Shown here piece after piece: positions 37,041 through 47,762 of a stretch of 64,000 nt of DNA. Within the stretch, counting starts at the first letter, position 1. The number at the start of each line of letters is the position of its first letter. The DNA lies in contig CM049307.1 in the NCBI GenBank assembly GCA_026874595.1, positions 26,696,362-26,760,361 of the forward strand, in the 5' to 3' direction. The translations under genes and the position numbers were made by a program. The stretch is from Sipunculus nudus. Its lineage: Eukaryota; Annelida; Sipuncula; Golfingiida; Sipunculidae. Below the pieces are notes generated by a model that worked only from the letters and a program-made list of their open reading frames with translations, was not told the origin of the DNA and searched no databases.

Positions 37041-40000
37041 GTTACAATGACGTGGCCCATTTAATCCCGTATAACATGTCATATTATGAACATTGCTTAC
37101 CCTTTATTAAAGATTATGTTTACGTGACACTTTATGACGACCATTGCCTTTTGTTTCATTGACCTTATACACATTAACGGAATTCCTAAAGCGTACGTTC
37201 TTGTTACAAACTACCAACGTCCCAACAGAAGTGGGGGCTTTTGAATGGACGGGACTCCGGCACTCCAACTGATTAAACTGATCGATCTTATACAGACATG
37301 CATGGCGAGTATCTTTGAAAACTGATGTTCGGTTTTGTCGAAGATGTCTCTGCTTATTACCATGCAGATAGATAAATTGGCCTTCATGTTACCAAGAGTG
37401 ACCTACAGCTACCAGGATCGATGAATATTTTGTATTTTTTACATTTATTTTCTTTTCGAGGATTTTGTCTTTGAGATGTTCAGTGTAAATACAGGTGCGT
37501 CGCTAATGGAACCCGTTTACGCCTGCCGTCAGATTGTATAATCATCAAAATAACGCAATACATGTGTATACAAGTTATATCTAATTATAAATCCATGTCA
37601 TGGAATTCATGAATTATTACTTTGCTGGCAGTATAAATAGGTTTTAAATTCTTAGTGGAACATGTTAAGGAGATACTTAAACGTTTATTTTAATAGAATT
37701 CTGATGCACCTCTCAATGTAACTGCATGTTGGGGTATTTCTTAAGTTCTTTTTATTGAAAATTACTAAGGCATGAAACTTAGATACAACAAAGTGACTCA
37801 ATTCCAGCTTAGAATAGTCCAAAATTTTAATATCTGTGGAAATTATTAAAAGGTGACAACATATTCAGTCCTACTTTAAGCAATTAACGACAGTGGTCAC
37901 AAGCATTTAACAGCTGTTAATTATTTGACGTCAAGCAAAATAATGCAACCGCATTAAAATATAAAATGTAGCTGTTCGTGTTGATATATCATCTCTAAAA
38001 TCAATGGTAAAATATCAGGAAAACATCTCACATAAATCAGTGGTTGAATCAGGGCCTTGTATGGTGGAGGAGGAGGAGGAGGGGGGGCATCAATCCTTTC
38101 AGTCAGTGTTTATTTTGTCAGATTTTTTTCAACATTTCTTTGAGTATAGATCTCATATCGGGGAAATTTAGGATTTGGTCAACTATTTGCCTGAATTTTT
38201 ATAAATGTGAGTTTTATATTTTATATTTTAAATAAAATGTCAATGTTAATTATAGGAATTATAAAATATTGAAATAAAAAATGAAAATAGATATTTCATT
38301 ATGTTGATGGTGGAGTGAAGAAATAAATTATATTCTGGGAGAGGCTTTTGTGTTATTTATCACAAGGGGGAGTTGAGCATAAACTTCTTGCAGCTGTCCT
38401 TATTTCTGAGATCGGTTCTCCAGTATATGTTGTCCCTCTCACATGTTTTTACTCGGCAAACAAGACCGCCCGTCAATTTTGTACACAGTTTCCTATTAAA
38501 GTATACAAAATAAAGCTTTCCAGAATGTTATCTCCAGTAAGAGATTCTAAGTAGACGTGGGGTTAAATTAGAGAGGATAACATTATGAGGGCGGAGGGAC
38601 TGTGGGATCAGCAGGTTGTGTGATACGAAGGTCACCGTCGATATTTAAAGAACTTGTAATTGGTGAAGTACAGCTTTCATGACTTTATGATTTGAATTTT
38701 CCTGAATTGCGGTCCATCATGTCTCTCTTGCATGTGCCAAAACAGCCATTAATGGTCTACTTGTGCTGTTCTATTCACCAGCAGGACTGCATTAGGCTGT
38801 GACCACGTGACCCGCTCGCGGGGACTTATCACGGCCGACCGGACGGCCAAATGTATCGCCGTCAGCGCATCCCATGTATTCTCTTACTAATGGAAGTGCG
38901 TTTAAATAGGCGGCCACTTACCGGGGTGTGTTCTGCCAGCAAACAGCCATCCAGTGGTGACTGCTCAGGTGTGCAGACAGCCTGGTCAGTGCCTGTGAGC
39001 GTTCTGGGATTTACAGGCTGGTTTGTTGCTGGAGCACCACCCGAGAGTCAGGCCAGCCCAGCAAGTGCACCAGCCCGGACCGCCAGGTTCACTGATGCGA
39101 GATGTATTGTTTTGGTCGCTGTCATCCCTCTTCTTTAGGAAACGCGAGGTTTTACGGATTAAGGGCTGTGAAGGGTCATGCCATAACAATGCAATTATCT
39201 CAATCAATCACTGCCTGCGCAGAATGAGTCCATTCTAATTAAGTCATAACAAAGCTCCAACAAGAGATATTCTGCAGTTTTTAAATGATTCGCGGCTGAT
39301 TTTTAACTACAAACAAAATTATTTATTCGAAATTTTTAAATTTACATAGTTAATTTAGAAAAAACTGACATTTCTGCATCTCATCAAGGTACATTCAAAA
39401 TTAGATGTACATGTTCTTTTTTTTAGAATTTAATTCCTAAAACTTATCATGTTTTGTGAAACATTGAATGTACTCATTAGTTTTTTAAATACTTTTCAAA
39501 TAATCACATTACGAGAATCAATTTTGGTGTGATTCTATTATAAATGACAACTATGAGTATGGTTGGTATTCCATATGATTAATGTGTGTCGTGAAGAAAA
39601 ACCACATTCAAATGCATAGCATATGATCAATGTCTGATGACCTTTACGACCACAGAGTGGACAGGGCTTGTCCTTCCTGTAGGTGCAGTCTGGCCCAGCA
39701 TCAAAACGTCATTTATTTATTTGATATATACATGTAATAATAATCAATCATGATGCCGGGTTCATTGCCTTGTCGTCAGCACCTTAGACATTGGATTAAC
39801 CTGATGATTGTCATCATTCATATCAGGAATTAAATTATAGTATTTGTATAATCATAGAATTCAGACTGAACAACTTGGTGAAAGTTTTCCTGATTTATTA
39901 CATGCACTTTAGCCAGAATGTCTTGATGAACATCTTACTAATTTATAAAAATGATTACAGCCGGAGCTATAGTTATATCTTATCGTCGAAACAGACACGT

Positions 40001-41699
40001 GGCCAATGTATTTTGATTGGCTGCTGGCATGTAACTCACAGCTGTTCATCAATTTGACCCCTTTTACATACTCCGCGTGCCTGCCATGTTGATGATGTTG
40101 TTGCTCATATCCTGGAGTAAGGTAGGCAAACACCGCACCTAATTAGTAACAGCGGTATAATAATCACGTTAGCTAGGTCCCTTGGATCAACGTGAGTTAA
40201 AATACTCCCTCTAGTCATAATACAGCATGTTTTTCTCAGGTATATTCAAGTGTACGTCATAAGTTAAGTGCGCAGCCTGCTTTAATTTCCTCCAAAATAC
40301 CCATCAGGAAAACAAATTTATAACATATGCCAAAAATCAATGAGAGACCTTCCACGTTTGTTTGTGAACAGGAAGACAATTCCAACAATGTTAACAGCCA
40401 ATAAAATTCATCAGCAGGGTTCATTTGTTTAGCTGTATCATATCTCGATAGAGTTGTAATTGTTTCCAAGTGTGTGCATGGATATTGCAGGCAAGGATAA
40501 CAATGCTGTCTGCATGTGCCTGTGCCTGAAAATCATTAAGACTAAGTTAATTAAACCACAAAAAGTTCCGTGCATTTTTTTAAATCGATTCATGTTTATA
40601 CCACAATTAGATACAGAAAGAAAGTCATTACAGCCAGGTGTTCTAAATCAATCAAGGCTTTTCAGAAAGAGTGAAAGTTGACAAATTATTGCATGATGTA
40701 AGGTGTTCCGGCATGATGGGGCGGTGAAAGGTAACACTTGGAACGGTGGAGGAATGTGTCGAGAAAGATGTTGCCACATGGAGAGCTAAGAAATGGAGGT
40801 CTGAAGTAGCAAATTTACATGAGTGAGACCATTTACCACAGCGGTGATAATATTCATGTCCTCAATAATGAAGCCAAGTTGCGTGAAGCTTGGCTATGAT
40901 TATGTTGGCAGTGTGCACTCCTTACTCCTAGCTGCCTAACCAAAGGTGATTATCCCGGCCCATCGTTCTTTATTGATTTTTACCGCCAATCATTGGAGAG
41001 GGTTCTGATTCTAGCTAAGTCCTTTAAGGCCTAATTAAACGGAAGAGAATCAGCGATATCTAAAACTTTTTTTACCATAGACGGCAGACTTTTAAGCTAT
41101 AAAACCTAGCTTTGAACTAATTCTGCTAATCAGACGGAGCGATCGTAACAGCAATCACTACACGGTGACCGGGTGTTCTCTCCATTGCAACCTGCACCAG
41201 TTTACCTTTTTGTATTTTGTTTTGATCTGTTGGCAGATATTAAGGTCAGACTACCATTATCACGTTCACTGTGTGTTTGAACGAGTGTTAACAAATAATA
41301 TTTTTTTCTGGTATTTTGACCGAATGTCAAGTGAAGGAGGAAATATTTTAACTGTAATTATTTCAATATTACGAAGACAGTCATTTGCTGGAATGGGCAC
41401 ATTAAACTTTGGTCGGAGGCGGAAAGCAAGAAGCAAATATCTACAGAAAATAAGGTCAAATTACAGGAACATAATGAAAGCAGAAAGGATAGAGAGTAAA
41501 AGTTACCTTTTATATTTTGTGTTTTCAGAAATCATGGTAGTCTTTGCGGCTGTAGTTTTTAACCCCTAACATTTGCCCTGTGGGTGTTAATAGCATGCAG
41601 AGTATGCTGACTTGCCTGTGAAATGTGAGGGAGAAATAGGTGCGTTGGGAAACTGACTAATGTGAATAGACAGATCAGTATGTGTGGGGGTCTCCCAGA
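37041..41699. other. No gene recognised upstream of the receptor
   Basis: Contains TGACGTCA at 37926-37933, a short AGG-repeat at 38065-38087 and a GC-richer block at 38830-39170. Open frames at 38851-39138 and 41165-41569 lack recognisable motifs; the latter starts with GTG. Confidence 0.5.
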
Positions 41700-41930
41700 A
41701 GGCAAGATGCTAGCGCCCAGCCTCCGACATGCTGCTGCTTCGGGCTTGCATTGATTGGTCGGGCCAGCACAGCACGGCTAACCAATCTCTGTAGCCCTGC
41801 CTCTAGTTCTTATTACTGTATTTCGCTCCTGTTCAGCAGGGCGGCTCAATACCTGCACACACATTAACGTGTGTTGTAAGCTTCATTCACAACGATCTGG
41901 ACTCACATATTGCCGTATTTTTCTCTTCAG
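41700..41930 (+). promoter_or_regulatory. Candidate proximal promoter with paired CCAAT boxes
   Basis: This block is more GC-rich than its surroundings and holds an inverted CCAAT box (ATTGG, 41754-41758) and a direct one (CCAAT, 41782-41786), 28 bases apart. No TATA box is evident. They lie 350-380 bases before the receptor ATG, a plausible position for a TATA-less promoter. It competes with the model in which the exon is reached by splicing from far upstream. Both may be true if there are two promoters. Confidence 0.35.
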
Positions 41931-41933
41931 CAG
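41902..41933 (+). promoter_or_regulatory. Splice acceptor of the receptor exon (branch point, polypyrimidine tract, tandem CAGCAG)
   Basis: CTCAC at 41902-41906 fits the YTNAY branch-point consensus, with its A 25 bases before the AG. A pyrimidine-rich run follows and ends in TTCAG at 41926-41930. The next three bases are again CAG, so this is a NAGNAG tandem acceptor that could give two 5'UTRs differing by three bases. Vertebrate SSTR genes commonly have intronless coding regions preceded by a spliced 5'UTR. That parallel is inference. Confidence 0.6.
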
Positions 41934-42135
41934 GTTCAAGCCGTGACGGAGTTAAGTCATTTACGACCAGGTCCCACCTTGGCCGGCCTGGGACCGGTGA
42001 TTACAAGCAAAACCACTGGTTGTCTTCTTATTTCAAGTTCAACAATAGGTCTTCTACCGCTACTGCGCCAGGAGCTGAAGCCACAGAATATCTTTGTAAT
42101 TGACTTTAATTCCGAATTCGCAAGTTCTGTTCACG
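41931..42135 (+). other. 5'UTR part of the receptor exon
   Basis: This 205-base leader lies between a strong splice acceptor and the receptor ATG. It contains no ATG at all, so the ATG at 42136 would be the first AUG of this exon, which supports the start chosen. It could instead be reached by transcription starting just upstream, in which case the mRNA would be unspliced here. Confidence 0.6.
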
Positions 42136-43425
42136 ATGGAACAAGACGTTACAACACCGCTTCCTTTCTTCGGAACAGCCTTGCCGGCAAATTCTACTCA
42201 GTTAACATGTGCTCAGTATATGAATATATCAAATGGAACTTACTCATGGCAGACTGGAGGTGGGCAATTGACACCAATGACGCTGATTTTCTGTTGTTTC
42301 TACACACTTATATGTGTGGTCGGAATGCTCGGTAATGGTCTGGTTATTTTTGTGGTGCTCCGCTACGCCAAAATGAAAACAGTGACAAACATGTACATTT
42401 TAAATCTGGCTATATCGGATATGTGTTTTCTGGTCGGTCTACCCTTCCTCACCACCACACTGGTGTACCGGAAGTGGTTATTCGGAACAGTGGTGTGCAA
42501 GCTGTTCTATATATGTACATCAATCAACTGGTTTACCAGTGTGTTCACGCTGACCGTGATGAGCGCTGACCGCTACTTTGCCGTGTGTCACCCTATCAAA
42601 TCCATGAACTACAGAACACCTCTGGTGTCACGGATCGTCTGCGTTAGTGTTTGGACTCTATCGTTCTTAGTCATGCTTCCCATAATCCTCTACACCAGAC
42701 TCGAGCACATTTCTACTCCATGTTCAGATAAAGTATCATGCACGTTCAACTGGCCAAAAGGACAAAGGATTTCGGGTGAGAAAGCCTTCATTGTGTATGC
42801 CGGGGTGCTGGCGTTTGCAGGGCCCGTAGCTCTTATCAGTGTGTTTTACCTTTTGGTTGTACTACGATTGCGTCACGTTGGACCAAAGAAAAAATCAGGC
42901 GACAAGAAGAGAGCGCACAAGAAGGTAACACACATGGTACTTGCGGTAATTACTGTATATATAGTATGTTGGCTCCCATACTGGTGTTTTCAGCTGGCTC
43001 TAATATTTGGTCCGTCAGACCCAAAAGCCTGGCAGGTGTCGCTGTTTCAAATCTTCACCTTGCTCAGTTACGCCAACAGCATGGCAAACCCGTTGCTGTA
43101 TGCATTCCTCAGTGACAACTTTCGCAGAAGCTTCATCAAAGCGTTCAAATGTGTGGCTAATGCAGAGGTTAATGGTGCTCTGCAGGTAGAGCACAGCATG
43201 TTTCCCGGCAGAAAATCCTCCCAGAAGAATGAGTTCCGGTTCCGGAAACAAGCCAGAGCGGAAGAGGAACATGAGACTATAACTTTGACCACCACCGCGA
43301 TAACCACCGAACATTCTAAGGACAGGAACGGAACCCAGCAAACCAACCTGGACGAGGCTAAAAATGTGATCGTGGCAGATAAAAGTAGTGTCTCAGAATG
43401 CACGTCACCGCCAACGCAAGTGTGA
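42136..43425 (+). CDS. Somatostatin / allatostatin-C-type G-protein-coupled receptor, complete single-exon CDS
   Basis: Encodes a 429-residue class A GPCR, predicted to sit in the plasma membrane and bind a neuropeptide. Seen in the sequence: N-terminal N-glycosylation sequons at N19, N30 and N33; TM1 GN (66-67); TM2 LNLAISD with D95; C121 at the top of TM3 pairing with C202 or C196 in ECL2; DRY at 145-147; TM4 W173; basic third loop (251-263); CWLP at 278-281; NPLLY at 318-322; helix 8 SDNFRRSF; C339 as a palmitoylation candidate; a Thr-rich tail cluster (381-391); C-terminal TQV. Known from the family: RYAKMKT.TN.YILNLAI.D, CT.NWP and YAFLSDNF are shared by vertebrate SSTRs and insect AstC receptors. 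TSIN.FTS in TM3 and SADRY.AVCHPI favour the AstC branch. The start is the first ATG in the exon (A at -3, G at +4); in-frame codons upstream begin only with TTG. Length is normal and no frameshift is seen. The exact ligand is not decidable here. Confidence 0.96.
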   Translation: MEQDVTTPLPFFGTALPANSTQLTCAQYMNISNGTYSWQTGGGQLTPMTLIFCCFYTLICVVGMLGNGLVIFVVLRYAKMKTVTNMYILNLAISDMCFLVGLPFLTTTLVYRKWLFGTVVCKLFYICTSINWFTSVFTLTVMSADRYFAVCHPIKSMNYRTPLVSRIVCVSVWTLSFLVMLPIILYTRLEHISTPCSDKVSCTFNWPKGQRISGEKAFIVYAGVLAFAGPVALISVFYLLVVLRLRHVGPKKKSGDKKRAHKKVTHMVLAVITVYIVCWLPYWCFQLALIFGPSDPKAWQVSLFQIFTLLSYANSMANPLLYAFLSDNFRRSFIKAFKCVANAEVNGALQVEHSMFPGRKSSQKNEFRFRKQARAEEEHETITLTTTAITTEHSKDRNGTQQTNLDEAKNVIVADKSSVSECTSPPTQV

Positions 43426-44040
43426 CCAACATGTACGTTAAGTCTACCTATCTCTTACATATGTTGTCGTATTTGTATATTAATCGTCGCAATCAGAGGC
43501 CCAGTGCTGAACCACCTAGTCACATTGCCAGAACTTTCAATATTTCAGCCAATATATATATATATTTGTACACATATATGAATATTTACTTGTATAAACC
43601 TATAAAACAGCATGTAAATGATGTTTGTGTAAAGTATACTGATGAAATATATCATACGGACACTGGTGGTCAGGCTTCTCAACCCACGGATAGTGTTGCT
43701 TAAGAACCAGCGGCCATGTTTGCTCAGATCGGCCAATACGTGATCGTTCAACGTGAAGATCGACCTAAGTTTGTTTGAGCGATATACGGCAAGAAGGACA
43801 CCAAGGCCAGTATACTTTTGAAGCTTTCTCGAGTCATAAAAGAATCTATATAACAGGTATTCTTTATGTTTATTGAAAGGAAAATAGAAAGTAAATGTGC
43901 TACTCAATGCATGCGTAGTGGGTCCAGTTTATGACATTCTTCATCATAGTAAAAAAAACATTGCCTGGCCTGTGACACTGAAGGCTGGTGTATGTAATTG
44001 TATACATAGTCCTGTATGAAAAAGTAAATGTTTTACAAGA
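43426..44040 (+). other. 3'UTR of the receptor gene
   Basis: Non-coding sequence after the TGA stop, running to the predicted cleavage site. It contains a short AT-rich microsatellite around 43552-43566 and no convincing further reading frame. The end is set by the AGTAAA signal at 44023; a canonical AATAAA at 44321-44326 offers a longer alternative. Confidence 0.6.
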
Positions 44041-44080
44041 TACTTGTGTCTTTCATTGTTTATTTTTTTGGTCTTGTTTG
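43989..44080 (+). terminator. Poly(A) signal region: four UGUA motifs, AGTAAA, U/GU-rich downstream element
   Basis: TGTA occurs at 43989, 43993, 43999 and 44013, directly before AGTAAA (44023-44028), a known variant hexamer. Likely cleavage at about 44038-44042 is followed by a T/GT-rich stretch to about 44080. UGUA is the binding motif of cleavage factor Im, and this layout is that of a CFIm-supported site with a non-canonical hexamer. The site itself is predicted, not observed. Confidence 0.55.
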
Positions 44081-46589
44081 AAGATTAAGATTCATAAAGC
44101 CAACCCAGATCTCATTATACATTGATGATGCTTTCCACAGTGACGATAAAGGCCTGTGTAATATTATCATAGTCACGTGGCCCTGTCGTAACGTGGTTAA
44201 TTTAAGACCAACAAAGCCCGGGCTTTCACGTGAAGAGACATAGCACAGTGGCTTTATGGTCCACCTCAGCTACCGATAATGTAATACTACATCTCGCTGG
44301 CCTTGTCGCCGCGAAAAGAAAATAAATCTGTCACCATACAAAGGGCCAGAGATACAAGAGAAACAGATAAAAGAGTTCCCTTGAGAATGAACCTGGGTAC
44401 CTTTCTTAAAAAATATGACGTCAAAATTATATATTAATTATTGAATGCAATGGTTTTTATAGTAACATTGTTTCCTGAATAACATATTGACGTATTTTAT
44501 GGTAACTTCTAGCGTATTGGTTCTTCACTCGTTAGAAAGGTGTAATTAAAGCTAGTGCACCAGGCCATTGTAAATTAACAAAGACCGCACAATAGATAAT
44601 ATGATTAGTAGTTCCAAGTACTGAACGTCACCTCAGGATACGTTGTTTTCCATTGTTTCCTGTACAATACAGAGACCTGTGTCCTTCTACCAAGTTAATT
44701 ACCTGATAAGGCCCAGGCGGAACCAACCAAAATGTGATGGGCGCATAATTACTTCCCGGTAGGGTTGGTGTGACCATCAAACAATACGGCAAGTTTCAAA
44801 CCTTTAAGCCTAAAATTAATCTATGTGGTAAGGACAACCTTAATAATTCCAGCAGTGATTGAACTCAGCATTGCTGAAGTTTTTTCAACACGGTAATACA
44901 TGGAATAATAGATTTAGGAATGTAAAAAATGTGAGTACAGATAGAAAAAGTGGAAGCGCTTTCAATTGAAGGGAAACACAAACAGCAAAACACTTGCAGG
45001 ACCGTTTGATCTTTCCCTTGTTCAAAGATTTATCTGCAAAATCAAAGAAAATGCGTGTGTCGGTTATATATAAGCATTGTTGATGTTTTGTTTTTGAAAA
45101 GTTTTTTGTGCCGATTTTCGACTTCCTTTTTAATGAATAATTAACTTACGGTAACATATAAAACGGTTATTTCCCTAATGGAGTATTACACTGTAACAGT
45201 ATGTTACACCACAACCGAAACGAAACAAACACGCCTTAAATATTTGATGTAAACAAGATGTAACAACAGCATAATGACTACGCCTGAATTATATAGAATA
45301 CAAGATACACTGTTATTAGTTGATTATCATGTAATGAACACTGAAGTAGGGTTACCGGTACATGCTTTAACAGGGATAATTAGTTTAACATGAACCTACA
45401 TCTCAGCAGTTATCGATTTACTTCTTACCATCATATACGTCGGGGAAGGTGAATTGTTAGTTGATTAAGGCATATAAACATTGATCCACGTGATGCTGCT
45501 CATCTTCATATACTATTAGTTCCGTAGCAGCCACGCTTTCACAGACTTTGATTCAGCGAGCCCTTTTTGTCACCTATTTCATGAATAATTAAAAGTTCAA
45601 TTGAAAAAAAAATGACTCGCGTAAACTTGTTTAACGCGGCTGCAGGAGCACGTCTGTTGCCAGTCCTCTCACAAATGTCTAGCTATTGCATACCTGGGGG
45701 GGGGGCAAGAATTTGACCAATCAAATAAAGCCACATAAACTTGTTTCGTTTCTGGTGAACACGTGTTCATGTATGAACAAAAAATTGTTAGCATTTTATT
45801 TGTTGGTTTGATTGGCAGTACTATTTCGGCTTCACACTTATAGGCTTGTTCATTGTTCATGAAATAGACACTTTATGGAAATGAAATGAGCCCAAAGTAT
45901 ATTATTAAGTGCCACGTGCAATTGCCATGTTCATATAGTATGCATTTTTTTCTGTTGACGCAAATAAATGTAGCTTGAGTGAGTAGGCTGGGCATGTTTC
46001 AGCAACATCCTATATTGGTACATCCGAAACACAAACGAACTGTGATTGCAGCGAGACAAGAGGCAGATTAAATAAAAGCACACTGGCTTCTCAGTACGTA
46101 AGGTAACGCGCGAATCGGAGTGGCCACGCCGGTGCTGGACCTTCAGGCTAAGCTAGAAATAATTACCTTTATGAGCTGGACGCTGCAGCACATAAACGTG
46201 TCAGGGAGACGTATCATCTACTAGAGAGTAACTATAAGCTACATTAACGGTGTAATGACATCGGACAGAGCACAAAATTAACACGTGATTGACATGCAGG
46301 CGGCTTTCTAATGGGCTTGCCACAAACAGGCCACGCCCGATGGCATCGCCAAAGGTAAAAGTTTCATGGTTTTATGGGACACGTTACACCATTACGAAGG
46401 TTTTAAGAGGAAAATATTACTTGTTACCATCCTGCCACTGATAAAGATACTGTAGCCAGGAAAACAACACTGATCGACACGGTGACACGAAGACCGACAA
46501 GATGGCACAGAAGCCTACACGTAAACAGATGACTACCTAAAAAAAACTCACGCACGAATAAAACTCAGACATGAAAATAATAAGACACA
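44041..46589. other. Downstream flank of the receptor gene
   Basis: Contains an alternative AATAAA (44321), TGACGTCA at 44416-44423 and the MITE at 45527. The stretch 46080-46370 is less AT-rich, with blocks such as AATAATTACCTTTATGAGC, and could be a conserved non-coding element; that is impression only. Confidence 0.45.
45527..45870. mobile_element. MITE with GCAGC...TTCATGAA termini, degraded copy
   Basis: The left end (GCAGCCACGCTTTCACAGAC, continuing to ATTTCATGAATAATTA) is a paralogue of the left TIR of the element at 53588. The right end keeps only the inner part (TTGTTCATGAAATAGAC). Confidence 0.6.
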
Positions 46590-47762
46590 ACACTAGTACC
46601 AGAAACGACACTGTAACACCAGACATTGTGACAATAGTCTAGTGCCAAGAATGACACTGTAACACCAGGCATTGTGACAATAGTCTAGTGCCAAGCATGA
46701 CACACACTGCAACACCAGACATTGTGACATTAATCAAGTACCAAGAACAACACTTTAACAATAGACAATGTGACCTGTATATAGAACCAAAATCAACACT
46801 TTGACACCAGACATTGTGACATTAGCCAGGAAGCAAGAACGACAGTGTAATGCCAGACATTGTGAGATTAATATAACACATAAACAACTGTAACACCAGA
46901 CATTGTGACATCAATCTAAGACAAAGAACACACTTTAACACCAGACACTGTGACATCAGCCTGGTAGCAAGAACAACAGTATAACACCAGACATTGTGAG
47001 ATTAATATAATACATAGAACAACACTGTAATACCAGACATTGTGACATCAATCTAATACCAAGAACGACACTGTAACACCAGACATTGTGACATCAACCT
47101 AATACAAAGAACGACACTGTAACACCAGACATTATGATATCAATATTTTACTTAGAACGACACTGTAACACCAGACATTGTGACATCAACCTAATACAAA
47201 GAACGACACTGTAACACCAGACATTATGATATCAACATATTACTTAGAACGACACTGTAACACCAGACATTGTGACATCAATCTAAGACAAAGGGCGAGA
47301 CTTTAACATCAGACATATTTCTAGGACCAGGAAAGACACTGTAACACTAAACATTTATGACATCAATCTGAGACCAAGAACGACACTTTAAAACCAGACA
47401 TTTTAACATTAATCAAAGACCAAGAGAGACACTATAACAGTAACACCAGACATTGCGAGATCAACCTAGGACCAAGAACGACACTTTAACACCAGACATT
47501 GTACCATTAATCAAAGACCAAGAAAGATAATACAACACCAGACATTGTGAGATCAACCTAGGACCAAGAAAGATACTGTAACACCAGCCATTTAGAGATC
47601 GACCTAAAACCTAGAAAGACACTTTAACACCAGACACTGTGACATTAATCTCAAACTAAGAACAACATGTACTGCAGTTTTACACCAGACATTGTGACAT
47701 CAAGCTAGGACCAAGAACGACACTGTAACTCCATACATTGTGACATCAGTCTAGCACCAAAT
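46590..47762. repeat. 46-bp minisatellite, ~25 units
   Basis: Units around ACACTGTAACACCAGACATT, then GTGACATCAATCTA. TGTG landmarks at 47041, 47087 and 47133 give a 46-base period. Units vary in length and sequence, with poorer copies at the left edge (from about 46470). Confidence 0.9.

Larger units (their letters stand above)
518..41930 (+). other. Possible ~41.4 kb 5'UTR intron of the receptor gene
   Basis: It is bounded by the strong donor at 517/518 and the strong acceptor at 41930/41931 on the same strand, with no recognisable protein gene in between and many mobile elements and satellites inside. That is the expected content of a large intron, but equally of intergenic DNA. Only transcript data can join the two sites. 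Confidence 0.25.

Noticed and set aside
38851-39138. 95-codon frame in a GC-rich block
   Set aside because: Composition alone keeps it open; no motif and no convincing splice sites.
41165-41569. 134-codon frame shortly before the receptor
   Set aside because: Starts with GTG, has no motif, and lies upstream of the CCAAT region; probably chance.
42100-42135. Twelve additional in-frame codons before the receptor ATG
   Set aside because: They begin with TTG. The ATG at 42136 has a strong start context and is the first ATG of the exon.
43015-43403. Minus-strand and alternate-frame ORFs inside the receptor gene
   Set aside because: Shadows of the receptor coding sequence.
46590-47762. Regularly spaced repeats that might suggest a CRISPR array
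   Set aside because: Repeat and spacer are not separable, the units vary throughout, and the context is an animal genome.
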